DNA from: Comamonadaceae bacterium | Lineage (GTDB): Bacteria > Pseudomonadota > Gammaproteobacteria > Burkholderiales > Burkholderiaceae_C | Assembly (NCBI GenBank): GCA_947450645.1 | Contig: CANFWH010000006.1 | Location: forward strand, 1-64,000 | Direction of reading: 5' to 3' | DNA length: 64,000 bases | In this document: positions 22,902 to 32,245 of the stretch, piece after piece | How the letters are laid out: each line of letters begins with the position of its first letter | Numbering within the stretch: position 1 is the first letter of the stretch | Notes under the pieces: generated by a model | Told to the model about the DNA's origin: nothing | The model's input: the letters and a program-made list of their open reading frames with translations, nothing else | Databases searched by the model: none | Made by a program: the position numbers and the translations under genes

Positions 22902-23349
22902 TTTTTGAATCGTCTTCGACTAGCCAGCCCAGTACGGGTAAGGCTCCTGGTAGGATTGGCATCACGTTTGGCGGCAATGTGAGCCACTCAAAAATTTGAC
23001 CTTCATGCATAGTAAGTTCACCACTCCATTTGGTTACTTTGCAAAAATGAAGCCTCACCAAAGCATGCGGATAGTCCACCATTTGCTCGCGCCAAACGGT
23101 CGCGTGCGCCATGCTAATCGTGATGCCAATCTCTTCAATTAGCTCACGGCGTAAGGCTTGCACTACCGTCTCAGTAGCTTCTAATTTACCGCCAGGAAAT
23201 TCCCAGTAACCCGCATAGACTTTCCCCACGGGGCGAGTCGTCATCAAATAGAGACCTGCTGTATTCACCAAAATACCGACAGCAACCTCTGTGATTTTTC
23301 GGTCACCTACACGAGCTAGGTCGCCATCAGCAGTCAAAATATCCGTCAT
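22885..23349 (-). CDS. mutT: MutT-type Nudix hydrolase (8-oxo-dGTP diphosphatase family)
   Basis: Probably hydrolyses 8-oxo-dGTP to the monophosphate and so prevents A:T to C:G mutation. The 154-aa protein has a complete Nudix box, GGKLEATET...RRELIEEIGI, around residues 50-72. The start is taken at MTDILTADGD (23349), one base past the stop of the upstream ATPase gene, implying coupled translation. No thiamine phosphate synthase-like domain is attached, unlike in some relatives. Position beside the DUF815 ATPase and argJ is conserved in Burkholderiales. Confidence 0.9.
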   Translation of the reverse strand: MTDILTADGDLARVGDRKITEVAVGILVNTAGLYLMTTRPVGKVYAGYWEFPGGKLEATETVVQALRRELIEEIGITISMAHATVWREQMVDYPHALVRLHFCKVTKWSGELTMHEGQIFEWLTLPPNVMPILPGALPVLGWLVEDDSKITDKV

Positions 23350-23350
23350 G

Positions 23351-24235
23351 CTATTTGCGGGCGTGATTGCCGACATAGTCTTTGGCAAACTGATACGCTA
23401 CGCGGCCTGAACGCGAGCCGCGCTCTAGCGCCCACACCAGCGCGTGTGGCCGTGCTGCGGCGAATTCGCTGGCTGGAATGCCAAGCGATGACAGCCATTG
23501 ATTCGCAATCGTGAGGTACTCGTCCTGCGTGAATGGATAAAAGCTCACCCACAAGCCAAAGCGTTCGGAGAGCGAAATTTTTTCTTCAACGCCTTCGCCA
23601 GGATGCACTTCGCCATCGTCCGTGTGCGTGTACGTAAGGTTTTCTTTCATGTACTCGGGTAGCAAATGACGGCGGTTGCTGGTGGCGTAAATCAGCACAT
23701 TGGGGCTGCTCGCACTGACCGAACCATCGAGCACGGACTTGAGTGCTTTGTAGCTCGACTCGCCATCTTCAAAACTCAAATCATCGCAAAACACGATAAA
23801 TCTTTCTGGGCGACCTGCCACCACATCAACGATATCCGAGAGATCAACAAGGTCAGCTTTATCCACTTCAATCAGTCGCAAACCCTTATGCGTATTGGCG
23901 TTCAAGCAAGCCTTGATAAGCGAGGACTTGCCTGTGCCGCGTGCGCCCGTCAGCAGCACATTGTTCGCTGGCAGCCCATTTACGAAGTGCTCGGTGTTAC
24001 GCGCGATCTTTTCTTTTTGAACGTCGATTTCTTTGAGGTCATCGAGTTTGAGATTCGACACGTGCTGAACAGGCTCCAAAGAGCCATGTCCCGATGCCCT
24101 CTTGCGATAGCGCCAAGCCACCGCAGCGCTCCAGTCGGGTGCTTGCAGCGGTTGTGGCAGGGCGTGCGATAGCTTTTCGGTTAGCGTTTCAATGCTGAGG
24201 ACTAAGCGTTCGATAAGCTGTTCAGTGTTGTTCAT
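23351..24235 (-). CDS. DUF815-type AAA ATPase
   Basis: A 294-aa cytosolic ATPase of the DUF815 family. Walker A is GARGTGKSS and Walker B IVFCDDLSFE; the ERFGLWVSFYPF stretch and the sensor-like LIYATSNRRHLLP are typical. The function is not established. The start is taken at MNNTEQLIER, 11 bp after argJ. The gene sits between argJ and mutT as in many Burkholderiales, but no shared pathway is known. Confidence 0.88.
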   Translation of the reverse strand: MNNTEQLIERLVLSIETLTEKLSHALPQPLQAPDWSAAVAWRYRKRASGHGSLEPVQHVSNLKLDDLKEIDVQKEKIARNTEHFVNGLPANNVLLTGARGTGKSSLIKACLNANTHKGLRLIEVDKADLVDLSDIVDVVAGRPERFIVFCDDLSFEDGESSYKALKSVLDGSVSASSPNVLIYATSNRRHLLPEYMKENLTYTHTDDGEVHPGEGVEEKISLSERFGLWVSFYPFTQDEYLTIANQWLSSLGIPASEFAAARPHALVWALERGSRSGRVAYQFAKDYVGNHARK

Positions 24236-24246
24236 AGATATTTGAA

Positions 24247-25479
24247 TTAAGAGCGGTAGTCCGCGTTGATCGTCACGTACTCGTGTGACAAATCGCAAGT
24301 CCATACGGTATCTGCTGCCGTGCCACGTCCAAGTTCCACGCGCACCGTAATTTCCGATTGCTTCATCACACGCTGACCGTCGCTCTCTTGGTAGTTAGGA
24401 TTGCGTCCACCGTTTTTAGCCACGCACACATCGTCCAAATACAAATCGATTTTGTTTTGATCGAGGTCTGCAATACCAGCGTAACCCACAGCCGCCAAGA
24501 TGCGCCCAAGGTTGGGATCGCTGGCAAAGAACGCAGTTTTAACTAATGGCGAGTGCGCAATCGCGTAGCCCACTTTTAAGCATTCCTCCGTTGTTTTTCC
24601 GCCCTCGATCGTCACTGTGATGAACTTGGTTGCACCTTCACCATCCCGCACGATGCTGTGTGCCAAATACTGAGCGACTTCCAAAAGCGCCCTTGTGAAA
24701 GCCACGGCGGACGTGGCCTGCAGGCTGGTGATGCGTGGCATAGGGCTTGCGCAGCTGGCCATTACCATGAAGGAATCATTGGTCGATGTGTCGCCGTCTA
24801 CGCTGATGCGATTGAAGGATGCGTCGGCAATTTCCGAGGTTATCGCTTGCAGCACATCCGCGTCGATGTTCGCGTCGGTGGCGATGTAGCCCAGCATCGT
24901 CGCCATGTTGGGGCGAATCATGCCAGCGCCTTTGCTGATGCCCGTGATGGTGACTACATGACCGTCAATGGTCGCTTGTACGCTCTTGGCCTTGGCCTGC
25001 GTGTCCGTGGTCATGATGGCGTGCGCAGCGCGGTACCAATTGTTTTCATTCGCGTTTTCAATCGCGGCGGGCATGCCTGCCATCACGCGGCTCGCAGGCA
25101 ACGGCTCCATGATGACACCTGTGGAGAAGGGCAGTACCTGCGAGGCGTGCAGGCCAAGATGCTCAGCAAGCCTTGTGCAGCAAGCCTTCGCGTTAGCCAT
25201 GCCCTCTAGACCCGTGCCCGCATTGGCGTTGCCCGTATTGATGACGAGGGCGCGAACGCCGCTTCGCGCGCTGGCTAAAACTTCTTGGCAAATCTGCACA
25301 GGTGCAGCGCAAAAACGGTTCGTGGTGAACACACCTGCAACCGATGCGCCAACGGGCAGCAGCATCACGGTCAAGTCGTCACGGTTCGCTTTGCGAACGC
25401 CTGCTTGCGCGATACCGACGCGGATGCCGCTGACGGGTTTTAAATCTTGGGCTTGAATGAGTGGGAGATTGACGGCCAT
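24247..25479 (-). CDS. argJ: Bifunctional glutamate N-acetyltransferase / ornithine acetyltransferase
   Basis: Recycles the acetyl group from N-acetylornithine to glutamate (and can use acetyl-CoA) in arginine synthesis. The 410-aa precursor has the autocleavage motif [14 protein letters not shown], where cleavage before the Thr creates the catalytic beta-subunit N-terminus. It also shows NTGNANAGTG and DGDTSTND. Downstream genes are the DUF815 ATPase and mutT. secA, often upstream of argJ, is absent; a divergent nuclease gene lies 26 bp away. Confidence 0.97.
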   Translation of the reverse strand: MAVNLPLIQAQDLKPVSGIRVGIAQAGVRKANRDDLTVMLLPVGASVAGVFTTNRFCAAPVQICQEVLASARSGVRALVINTGNANAGTGLEGMANAKACCTRLAEHLGLHASQVLPFSTGVIMEPLPASRVMAGMPAAIENANENNWYRAAHAIMTTDTQAKAKSVQATIDGHVVTITGISKGAGMIRPNMATMLGYIATDANIDADVLQAITSEIADASFNRISVDGDTSTNDSFMVMASCASPMPRITSLQATSAVAFTRALLEVAQYLAHSIVRDGEGATKFITVTIEGGKTTEECLKVGYAIAHSPLVKTAFFASDPNLGRILAAVGYAGIADLDQNKIDLYLDDVCVAKNGGRNPNYQESDGQRVMKQSEITVRVELGRGTAADTVWTCDLSHEYVTINADYRS

Positions 25480-25505
25480 AGTCTGTGAATCTTTAGAATG
25501 AGCGA

Positions 25506-26024
25506 ATGATAAAAAAACTGATGCTGATTATCGCCGCGCTCTTATGGATGCAAGGCGTGGCGCAGGCTTGGACGCATCACGCCAGCAAGCGCACAGCCTC
25601 TAAAGCCTTTGCTGCGGTTGTGACGCACGTGACCGATGGCGATACGATTTGGGTGCGGGTCGCAAGCGAAGAGCAGGCCATCGATGTGCGTATTCAGGGG
25701 ATTGATGCACCAGAAATTTGCCAAGACTATGGCAAAACTGCACAAGCGGCTCTCGCACGCAAAGTGTTGCATCAGACGGTGAGTGTGAGCAGTAAAGCCC
25801 GTGACAAATATGGCCGCATGGTCGCTAAGGTCACGATTGGTGGCGAAGATGTAGGCGCGTGGTTAGTCGAAAACGGACACGCGTGGTCGAACCACTACCA
25901 TCAGTCCCTTGGCACTTACGGCGTACAAGAAACGACCGCAAGGCAAGCAGTACGTGGCCTCTGGGCTAGTAGTTCGCCGATGGAGCCCAAGATTTTCCGC
26001 AAAAAAACCAAGTGTCACAAATAA
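25506..26024 (+). CDS. Secreted thermonuclease-family (SNase-like) nuclease
   Basis: A 172-aa exported protein: signal peptide 1-21 (hydrophobic [17 protein letters not shown], cleavage after AQA) and a staphylococcal nuclease OB-fold. Active-site motifs are [18 protein letters not shown] and KYGRMVAKV, with Asp, Arg and Glu in the expected order. It probably degrades extracellular or periplasmic DNA/RNA. The C-terminus is lysine-rich. Its stop is 3 bp from the convergent maeB stop. Confidence 0.92.
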   Translation: MIKKLMLIIAALLWMQGVAQAWTHHASKRTASKAFAAVVTHVTDGDTIWVRVASEEQAIDVRIQGIDAPEICQDYGKTAQAALARKVLHQTVSVSSKARDKYGRMVAKVTIGGEDVGAWLVENGHAWSNHYHQSLGTYGVQETTARQAVRGLWASSSPMEPKIFRKKTKCHK

Positions 26025-26027
26025 GGC

Positions 26028-28328
26028 TTAACGCCCTGCATTAGCATCCGCCACTGTCAGCGCCGTCATATTGACGATACGACGAACCGTGGTGCTGGAT
26101 GTGAGAATGTGCACGGGCTTGGCTGCGCCAAGAAGCACAGGTCCTACAGCAATGTTGCCACCAGCCGCTGTTTTGAGTAGGTTGTAAGCAATGTTGGCAG
26201 CATCAATGTTTGGCATCACCAATAAGTTAGCTTCACCCGTGAGGGTGTTGTTTGGCATGATGACTTTGCGCGCGGCTTCGTCTAGTGCCACGTCTCCGTG
26301 CATCTCGCCATCCACTTCAAGCCAAGGCGCTTGCATGCGGAGCAACGCCAACGTGTCACGCATTTTGATAGCGCTTGCGTTTTGACTAGAGCCAAAGTTG
26401 CTGTGCGAAAGCAAGGCAGCTTTAGGCTTAACGCCAAAGCGCTGCATCTCATGCGCGGCCATGATGGTGATCTCTGCCAATTGCTCGGCGGTGGGGTCGT
26501 AGTTGACATGGGTGTCCACCAAAAAGACTTGACGGTCTGGCAGCATCAGACCATTCATGCAAGCGTAGGTGCTGACACCAACACGCTTACCGATTACTTG
26601 GTCGATGTAGGACAGGTGATGTGCGGTGGTTGCCCACGTGCCACAAATCATGCCGTCCACGTAGCCTTTGCTGAGCATCATGGCGGAGATGAGCGTCAAG
26701 CGACGGCGCATTTCAATTTTGGCGAGTTGCTCCGTCACGCCTTTGCGCTCGGTGAGCTTGTGATACGTCTGCCAGAAGTCGCGGTAGCGCTCATCGTGCT
26801 CAACGTTGACGACGTCGTAATCTTGCCCTTGCTTGAGGCGCAGACCAAACTTTTCAACACGTTCGGCAATGACGGATGGGCGACCCACCAAGGTTGGATG
26901 CGCGAGGCCCTCATCGACCACAATTTGAATCGCTCTGAGGATGCGCTCTTCTTCGCCCTCGGCATAGACGACGCGCTTCTTGTTGGCCTTTTTTGCAGCC
27001 GCATAAATCGGCTTCATCGTCGTGCCCGAGGCGTAGACAAAGCTTTGCAGCTGTTCGCGGTACGCAACCATGTCTTTAATCGGGCGTGTCGCTACGCCAG
27101 AGTCCATGGCGGCTTGCGCCACGGCAGGTGCAATCATCACCATGAGACGCGGATCGAACGGCTTAGGAATCAAATACTGCGGGCCAAAGGCGAGTTGCTC
27201 GCCTGCGTAGGCAGCGGCAACGACTTCGCTTTGCTCGGCTTGCGCCAGTTCAGCAATCGCGCGAACAGCGGCGATTTCCATCTCGTCGGTAATCGTGGAG
27301 GCGCCTGCATCCAAAGCACCGCGGAAGATGTACGGGAAGCACAAAACGTTATTGACTTGGTTCGGGTAGTCGGTGCGGCCTGTTGCCACAATCGCGTCAT
27401 CACGCACGGCGTGTACGTCGTCGGGGTTTATCTCTGGATTGGGATTGGCCAGCGCCAAAATGACAGGTTTTGCTGCCATCGACTTGACCATGTCTTGCTT
27501 GAGTACGCCGCCAGCCGATAGTCCCAAAAAGATGTCTGCACCCTTAATGACTTCGGCCAAAGTGCGCGCATCCGTCTTTTGTACGAACTGGATCTTGTCT
27601 TCGTCCATCAGCTCGGTGCGTCCCTCGTAGACCACGCCGGCCAAGTCGGTCACGTAAATGTTTTTACGTGGGATACCTAGCTTCAAAAGCAAACCCAAAC
27701 AGGCCAAGGCCGCAGCGCCCGCACCGCTGGTGACAAGCTTAACTTTGGTGATGTCTTTTCCTGTGACTTTGATGCCGTTCAAAACCGCAGCGCCCACCAC
27801 AATCGCCGTGCCGTGCTGGTCGTCGTGGAAGACGGGAATCTTCATGCGTTCACGCAGTTTGCGTTCGACATAAAAGCAGTCTGGCGCTTTGATGTCTTCT
27901 AAGTTGATGCCGCCAAAAGTGGGCTCTAAGGAGGCAATGATGTCGACCAATTTATCTAAGTTGTCGCGCTCGTCAATTTCGATATCGAATACATCGATGC
28001 CAGCAAATTTTTTGAACAAAACGGCTTTGCCTTCCATCACGGGTTTGGCGGCGAGTGGGCCAATGTTGCCAAGTCCTAATACCGCCGTGCCGTTGGTAAT
28101 GACGGCGACCAAATTGCCGCGAGCCGTGTATTTAAAGGCGTTGGTCGGGTCTTTCACAATTTCTTCGCAAGGCGCGGCCACGCCAGGCGAGTAAGCCAGT
28201 GCGAGATCTCGTTGGTTGATTAGTTGCTTGGTGGCGGCAATTTGAATCTTGCCAGGGACGGGAAACTCGTGATAGTCGAGGGCAGCCGCGCGGAGTTCGG
28301 TGGCTTTATTTTGGTTGTCAGTTGTCAT
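26028..28328 (-). CDS. maeB: NADP-dependent malic enzyme with phosphotransacetylase-like domain
   Basis: Oxidatively decarboxylates malate to pyruvate, giving NADPH. The 766-aa protein has an N-terminal malic enzyme half (about 1-425; [24 protein letters not shown](P)-fold [16 protein letters not shown]) and a C-terminal phosphotransacetylase-like half (about 440-766; [13 protein letters not shown]), which regulates the enzyme by acetyl-CoA in relatives. The start at [10 protein letters not shown] gives the usual length. It is a stand-alone gene with its own upstream region, divergent from the EamA exporter. Confidence 0.95.
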   Translation of the reverse strand: MTTDNQNKATELRAAALDYHEFPVPGKIQIAATKQLINQRDLALAYSPGVAAPCEEIVKDPTNAFKYTARGNLVAVITNGTAVLGLGNIGPLAAKPVMEGKAVLFKKFAGIDVFDIEIDERDNLDKLVDIIASLEPTFGGINLEDIKAPDCFYVERKLRERMKIPVFHDDQHGTAIVVGAAVLNGIKVTGKDITKVKLVTSGAGAAALACLGLLLKLGIPRKNIYVTDLAGVVYEGRTELMDEDKIQFVQKTDARTLAEVIKGADIFLGLSAGGVLKQDMVKSMAAKPVILALANPNPEINPDDVHAVRDDAIVATGRTDYPNQVNNVLCFPYIFRGALDAGASTITDEMEIAAVRAIAELAQAEQSEVVAAAYAGEQLAFGPQYLIPKPFDPRLMVMIAPAVAQAAMDSGVATRPIKDMVAYREQLQSFVYASGTTMKPIYAAAKKANKKRVVYAEGEEERILRAIQIVVDEGLAHPTLVGRPSVIAERVEKFGLRLKQGQDYDVVNVEHDERYRDFWQTYHKLTERKGVTEQLAKIEMRRRLTLISAMMLSKGYVDGMICGTWATTAHHLSYIDQVIGKRVGVSTYACMNGLMLPDRQVFLVDTHVNYDPTAEQLAEITIMAAHEMQRFGVKPKAALLSHSNFGSSQNASAIKMRDTLALLRMQAPWLEVDGEMHGDVALDEAARKVIMPNNTLTGEANLLVMPNIDAANIAYNLLKTAAGGNIAVGPVLLGAAKPVHILTSSTTVRRIVNMTALTVADANAGR

Positions 28329-28393
28329 GTTGGAGGACGGAACGTCGCAGTGAAGACCGTCAGTTTTTGTAAGAGTGTTAAATTCTAGCCCCA

Positions 28394-29359
28394 ATGAACC
28401 CTCAATCTCCACGTACAAACCCCTATTCTGAAAGTTCTCAAGCGTTGCCTCAGGCGTTACCTATCTCGCTGCTTTCGTGGGTACTTATTTTTGCAACCCC
28501 CGCTTTTTGGAGCGTCAACTATTTGATTGCCCGAAAAGCCCCCGCTTTGATCGCGCCCCATGCGCTAGCCTTTGCTAGGTGGGGCTTGGCGGCCATTTTG
28601 CTTGGCATTTTCGCTTGGCCCGAACTCAAAGCCAAGCGTCATTTGATTTGGCAAGAGCGCTGGCATTGCCTCGTGCTAGGGATGCTCGGGATGTGGATGT
28701 GCGGTGCTTGGGTCTACATCGGAGCGCGCACCACATCCGCCGCCAACATTGCGCTCATCTATGCGCTATCGCCCGTGTTTATTGCCTTGGCGGCGGCTTT
28801 ATTTTTAAAAGAGCATTTACGAAAACGCCAATGGCTGGGCGTGACGTTAGCACTCGTTGGGCTTGTTCACGTCGTCATTCAAGGCCATTGGCGCGCAATT
28901 GCGCAAACAGAATTTGTCGCGGGCGATGCTTGGATTGTGGGCTGCGCCATTGCTTGGGCGGTGTATTCGATCTTGCTCAAGCGTTGGCCTAGTGCCTTTA
29001 GTCCGCTCGCTCGCTTGGTGCTCATTGCCATTGCAGGAGCGCTCTTTACATTACCATTGGCACTCGTGGAAGCCATGTCTGGCATGGCTTACAGCCACAC
29101 GGTGTGGGGCTGGTCTACAGCGCTTCTTGTACTTGGCGCAGCAGTGTTTCCTAGTTCGGGCGCGTACCTCGCATACTCAACTTTGCAAAAAAGAATAGGG
29201 GCATCGCGCACGGCACTGGTGCTCTATCTCGGGCCCTTGTACGCAGCGGCGCTAGCGTGTTTTGCACTTGGTGAGCCGCTACACAGCTATCACGCGATTG
29301 GCGCGGCCATCATCTTGCCCGGGATATTTTTGGCGTCGCAAACGAAACAGCCAACCTAA
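28394..29359 (+). CDS. EamA/DMT-superfamily exporter
   Basis: A 321-aa inner-membrane protein with about ten hydrophobic segments forming two EamA repeats (NYLIARKAPALIAPHALAFARWG in the first, AWAVYSILLKRW in the second). The family includes exporters of amino acids and other metabolites; the substrate is unknown. The N-terminal 25 residues are polar and cytosolic. The stop overlaps the stop of the convergent rubredoxin reductase gene by 4 bp (CTAA). Confidence 0.87.
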   Translation: MNPQSPRTNPYSESSQALPQALPISLLSWVLIFATPAFWSVNYLIARKAPALIAPHALAFARWGLAAILLGIFAWPELKAKRHLIWQERWHCLVLGMLGMWMCGAWVYIGARTTSAANIALIYALSPVFIALAAALFLKEHLRKRQWLGVTLALVGLVHVVIQGHWRAIAQTEFVAGDAWIVGCAIAWAVYSILLKRWPSAFSPLARLVLIAIAGALFTLPLALVEAMSGMAYSHTVWGWSTALLVLGAAVFPSSGAYLAYSTLQKRIGASRTALVLYLGPLYAAALACFALGEPLHSYHAIGAAIILPGIFLASQTKQPT

Positions 29360-30381
29360 ACAGGCGAGGCCACCGTAATCGGATGTGCTGGCGTTTTGAC
29401 GCGCACAGGCATCGCTGGAAACCGCACGGGCTGTGGCTTGCCAAGCAGCGTGCTCGCCAAGGCACGACTGGCATGCATCACAGGCATGACGTAGGGCAGC
29501 ACTTGGATTTTGCCGCTCACGAAGCCGTATTGCGCGCAATCACCCAGTGCAAAAATGTGCTCGTTGGATGTTTGCAAAAGTTCGTTCACCACAATGCCGC
29601 GATCGGTTGTCAGCCCCGCATCTTTTGCCAGTTGAACATTGGGACGCAAACCTATGGCGCTGAGTACCACATCGGCATCAAAGATTTTGCCGTTTGTCAG
29701 CGTGACAGATATGCCCTGCAAGCCTTGCTGCGCTTGGCTTACGGCAGTGCCAAAATGCCAAGTCACACCAAGCGGTGCAAGCTTTGCTTGTAACTCTAGG
29801 CTGGTGCCCTCGTCAATCAACGCGGCCAACGCCCTCGGTGCAGGATCAACCACGCTGGCGGTATGTCCGCCCAGCACGAGATCGTTGGCAAATTCGCAAC
29901 CAATCAAACCAGCGCCCATGATGGCGACGTGCTTGGGCGAACCTTCCAGCTTGGCATGAAAAATCGCAAAGTCGGTCAGAGAGTTGACGGACAAAATTCT
30001 GTCACTGGCATCCCCATCAACGGGTACACGGATCGGACTTGCTCCTAGCGCCAACACCAAACGGTCGTAGCTGAAATCGCCTTTATCGGTCTGCACCACT
30101 CGCGCCGCCGCATTAATCTTGTGGATGCTAGTGTTTGCCACGAGTGTGACGTTTTGCGTCTCAGCCATCTTTGCTGCTGGTGTGGTGACCAATTGCGCGG
30201 GCGTGCGCTTTTGTGCCAAAGCGTTTGATAGCGTGGGCTTGGCGTAAAAGTCGCCGTTGTCCGCGCAGATCAAAGTGATCGGCTGCAAGGCCATACTGGA
30301 TAAGGCTTCTAGCTTACGCAGCTCGCGCACGGTGCTCCAGGCCGCAAGGCCTGAACCGATGATGACGATGGGTGCAGTCAT
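29356..30381 (-). CDS. Rubredoxin-NAD(+) reductase-like FAD protein
   Basis: A 341-aa flavoprotein of the pyridine nucleotide-disulfide oxidoreductase family without the redox disulfide. The FAD-binding fold begins IVIIGSGLAAWSTVREL. An NAD-binding motif lies at AIMGAGLIGCEFANDLVLGG, and the second FAD motif at IFALGDCAQY. It lies 23 bp after the rubredoxin gene on the same strand and most likely passes electrons from NAD(P)H to rubredoxin, which reduces the adjacent rubrerythrin. Confidence 0.87.
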   Translation of the reverse strand: MTAPIVIIGSGLAAWSTVRELRKLEALSSMALQPITLICADNGDFYAKPTLSNALAQKRTPAQLVTTPAAKMAETQNVTLVANTSIHKINAAARVVQTDKGDFSYDRLVLALGASPIRVPVDGDASDRILSVNSLTDFAIFHAKLEGSPKHVAIMGAGLIGCEFANDLVLGGHTASVVDPAPRALAALIDEGTSLELQAKLAPLGVTWHFGTAVSQAQQGLQGISVTLTNGKIFDADVVLSAIGLRPNVQLAKDAGLTTDRGIVVNELLQTSNEHIFALGDCAQYGFVSGKIQVLPYVMPVMHASRALASTLLGKPQPVRFPAMPVRVKTPAHPITVASPV

Positions 30382-30404
30382 AAGAAATTTGATCTTGGCG
30401 TGGC

Positions 30405-30569
30405 TTAAATTTCAACCACTTCAAAGTCGGCCTTGGCCACGCCGCAATCAGGGCAAGCCCAAGATTCAGGAATATCGGCAAACTTGGTTCCAGCGGCAAT
30501 GCCGTCTTCAACTCGGCCAACAGCCTCGTCATAAACAAAACCGCAAACGATACAAACATAGGTCTTCAT
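30405..30569 (-). CDS. Rubredoxin
   Basis: A 54-aa mononuclear iron electron carrier. The two CxxCG knuckles that bind iron are visible: [10 protein letters not shown] at the start and CPDCGVAK near the end. The start MKTYVCIV gives the usual length. The neighbours (reductase downstream, rubrerythrin 72 bp upstream) suggest a three-part peroxide-reducing chain in the cytosol. Confidence 0.95.
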   Translation of the reverse strand: MKTYVCIVCGFVYDEAVGRVEDGIAAGTKFADIPESWACPDCGVAKADFEVVEI

Positions 30570-30641
30570 GGTGATTCTTTCAAAAATATAAACGGATAGA
30601 AATAGGTCGTGCAACTAGTGAAAAACTTACGCTGTCACAAA

Positions 30642-31127
30642 TTAAGCAGTCACTTTTGCAAGCTGCGCCTTGTAGTGATTGGCGTGACGCTCTTCAACGC
30701 GTGCAAGCGCTGCAAAACGCTTTTGCGCTTTCTCTAGTGTTGCCTTAAATTGTGCAGCATGAACTTTTGACTCTTCAATCTGCTCGTCCATCTCAGCCAC
30801 GGCGGCGGCGTTGCCCTCAGCTTCCGCCGTTTTGCGGAACGTTGGGTACATCTCGGTGTATTCGTAAGTCTCGCCGTCAATGGCGATTTCCAAAGCCTTG
30901 GCGGGTGTCATGGTGGCGGCGGGATAGAGCAAATCAAGATGGCCAAAGGCGTGCATCACTTCTTGGTCGGCAGTCGCCTCAAAGGTCTTAGCGGTTTCCT
31001 CGTCACCCGCAGCACGCGCGAGTTTGGCGAAATAGCGGTACTTGATGTGCGCCATGCTCTCGCCCGCAAACGCGGACTCTAAGTTGGCAAAGGTTTTGAT
31101 GTCGGGACGCTGGCTGGCTTGGCTCAT
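30642..31127 (-). CDS. Rubrerythrin-like diiron peroxidase (no rubredoxin domain)
   Basis: A 161-aa four-helix diiron protein. Ligand motifs are the Glu in NLESAFAGESMAHIKY, ExxH in ATADQEVMHAFGH, the Glu pair in YTEMYPTFRKTAEAEG and EERHANHY. The C-terminal rubredoxin domain of classic rubrerythrin is missing; the separate rubredoxin gene downstream may supply it. It probably reduces hydrogen peroxide with electrons from rubredoxin. AGGAGT is just upstream of the start. Its upstream region holds a 24-bp palindrome. Confidence 0.9.
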   Translation of the reverse strand: MSQASQRPDIKTFANLESAFAGESMAHIKYRYFAKLARAAGDEETAKTFEATADQEVMHAFGHLDLLYPAATMTPAKALEIAIDGETYEYTEMYPTFRKTAEAEGNAAAVAEMDEQIEESKVHAAQFKATLEKAQKRFAALARVEERHANHYKAQLAKVTA

Positions 31128-31202
31128 GGTTCTACTCCTGATTAAAAATTAACAAAATATATCAACACAGGACGAATGGTAGTGATTGACTATAGTTTAG
31201 TC

Positions 31203-31226
31203 CAATTGAAAATAGCTAATCAATTG
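31203..31226. promoter_or_regulatory. 24-bp near-palindrome upstream of rubrerythrin
   Basis: CAATTG arms at 31203-31208 and 31221-31226 flank a near-symmetrical centre ATAGCTAAT. It lies about 75-100 bp upstream of the rubrerythrin ATG and about 55 bp before the amidohydrolase fragment on the other strand. The symmetry fits a transcription factor operator, possibly redox-responsive. It does not match the spacing of the OxyR consensus. Confidence 0.4.
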
Positions 31227-31282
31227 ATAGGGGCTATTAGATTGGCGGGCGATAACATCGCAAAATATCAAGGAGATGCAAG

Positions 31283-31438
31283 ATGAAAAATGCGCTTTTA
31301 GGATGTTTGCTATTTCTCGGCGGCGTCGCCAGTGCTGCCGATTACACGGGTCCGATTTTTGACGCGCATCTTCACTTGCTCGAGCCTTGGAAGATGTGCG
31401 CCGAGTACTCGGATCTTCATTTTGCGATGCCTAACGTC
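31283..31438 (+). pseudogene. Truncated amidohydrolase gene, N-terminus only
   Basis: After AGGAG at 31271-31275, the ATG at 31283 opens a frame with a signal peptide (MKNALLGCLLFLGGVASAA) and the metal-binding start DYTGPIFDAHLHL, the HxH motif of amidohydrolases. The homology seems to end near residue 35 (position about 31390); the frame then runs through unrelated sequence to a TGA at 31436-31438 inside the attC site. The opposite strand just beyond the break reads MKIRVLGAH, which resembles the start of a metallo-hydrolase. So two gene starts appear fused head to head. Confidence 0.7.
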
Positions 31439-31488
31439 TGACTTAAGCGGCCTACCGTAGGCAGGTCCGCTTGAAGGAAGGGTTAGGC
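31429..31488 (-). mobile_element. attC: Integron attC recombination site (59-base element)
   Basis: Exactly 60 bp, read on the minus strand: R'' GCCTAAC, 5-base spacer, L'' CTTCAAGCGG, 16-base loop with its own CCTAC-G-GTAGG stem, L' CCGCTTAAG, 6-base spacer, R' GTTAGGC. L'' pairs with L' except for one extra C, the unpaired base that sets orientation in attC sites. That polarity places the cassette gene on the minus strand, and the upstream gene is indeed there, its TAA stop lying inside R''. Confidence 0.88.
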
Positions 31489-32245
31489 GGCTCGGGTCGC
31501 GACATAACATGCGGTGACAACCGCTCCCGCTATTGTTAGGCCAGCCCCGAAATGTGTGGTGTATCGGGCAAGGCGGAAACTAAAGATGCTGCACCAAGTG
31601 TCGTGCAAGCACTCATAGGCCATGAACTCGTCGGATCGTTCCATTTTCGTCTCTTCGCCGACCGCACCCTTTTTCCTTCTAGCGAAGGCAGTGCCTGCCG
31701 CGGCTCGAAACCTAGCCAACAGGATGAAGTTTCTACACAGTGGCAGATCAAAGAAGTCTTCGAGAACGGTTGGTAGTGCTATCCGAATTACGTGCGTCCC
31801 TACATCGAGTGGCACCTCAGGGTTGCACAGTGTGCCAATGTGAACTGAATCATCAAGGAGGCGTCGCTTCCCTGAGCGAAGCAGAAATGGCCAACGGCGC
31901 CAAGGGGTTTCTTGTCGAAGTATGTCTTTGTAGAGAATGTCAATGTTCAGTCTTACGCGCTCCAATAGATCGCGTTCCCAGACTGACCCCAGTGTTGAGA
32001 TGGCCGAACCGAATGTGGCGAAGATGGCACCAGTTGACAGAAGTGAGATCAAGTCCTTTTGAGCTTCGGGGAGCCGCAGAACCACGATTGCCGTAACGCT
32101 CGCGATTGTATATAGAGCGACCACCCCAAGTCTGTGGACGAAGAGTGAGTTGAATCTGCCGAAGCTTGATTCCGCCGCCGCGCGGTTCGATGATGGTTCG
32201 TCATGCATACTTTGTGCTGCGTTCGTAGTCTCTTTAGACGCCTAA
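31435..32245 (-). mobile_element. Single integron gene cassette
   Basis: About 811 bp bounded by two GTTAGGC core sites on the minus strand (32246-32240 and 31435-31429). It has the classic layout: short 5' leader of about 37 bp, one gene filling the element, then attC at its 3' end. No integron integrase gene is in the window, so this is either a lone cassette at a secondary site or the edge of an attC cluster without integrase. Confidence 0.75.
31483..32208 (-). CDS. Cassette-borne membrane protein of unknown function
   Basis: A 241-aa protein I do not recognise. Hydrophobic segments lie at about 27-45 (LGVVALYTIASVTAIVVL), 53-76 (LISLLSTGAIFATFGSAIS) and 218-238 (GAGLTIAGAVVTACYVAT). The middle 140 residues are soluble, with several Arg-rich and Asp-rich stretches. 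No catalytic motif is obvious. The TAA stop lies in the R'' core of the attC site. The start is the ATG at 32208; an overlapping ATG in another frame is 4 bases further on. Confidence 0.75.
   Translation of the reverse strand: MHDEPSSNRAAAESSFGRFNSLFVHRLGVVALYTIASVTAIVVLRLPEAQKDLISLLSTGAIFATFGSAISTLGSVWERDLLERVRLNIDILYKDILRQETPWRRWPFLLRSGKRRLLDDSVHIGTLCNPEVPLDVGTHVIRIALPTVLEDFFDLPLCRNFILLARFRAAAGTAFARRKKGAVGEETKMERSDEFMAYECLHDTWCSIFSFRLARYTTHFGAGLTIAGAVVTACYVATRAA

Noticed and set aside
27889-28194. Long open frames antisense to maeB (also 26298-27521)
   Set aside because: They mirror a well-conserved malic enzyme in the opposite strand and show no family motif; codon-bias shadows.
31203-31248. 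OxyR site upstream of rubrerythrin
   Set aside because: ATAG and CTAT elements are present but their spacing does not match the four-element OxyR consensus.
31310-31510. 66-codon minus-strand frame through the attC site
   Set aside because: It reads through the attC hairpin and across the broken amidohydrolase on the wrong strand; only its MKIRVLGAH part may be a gene remnant.
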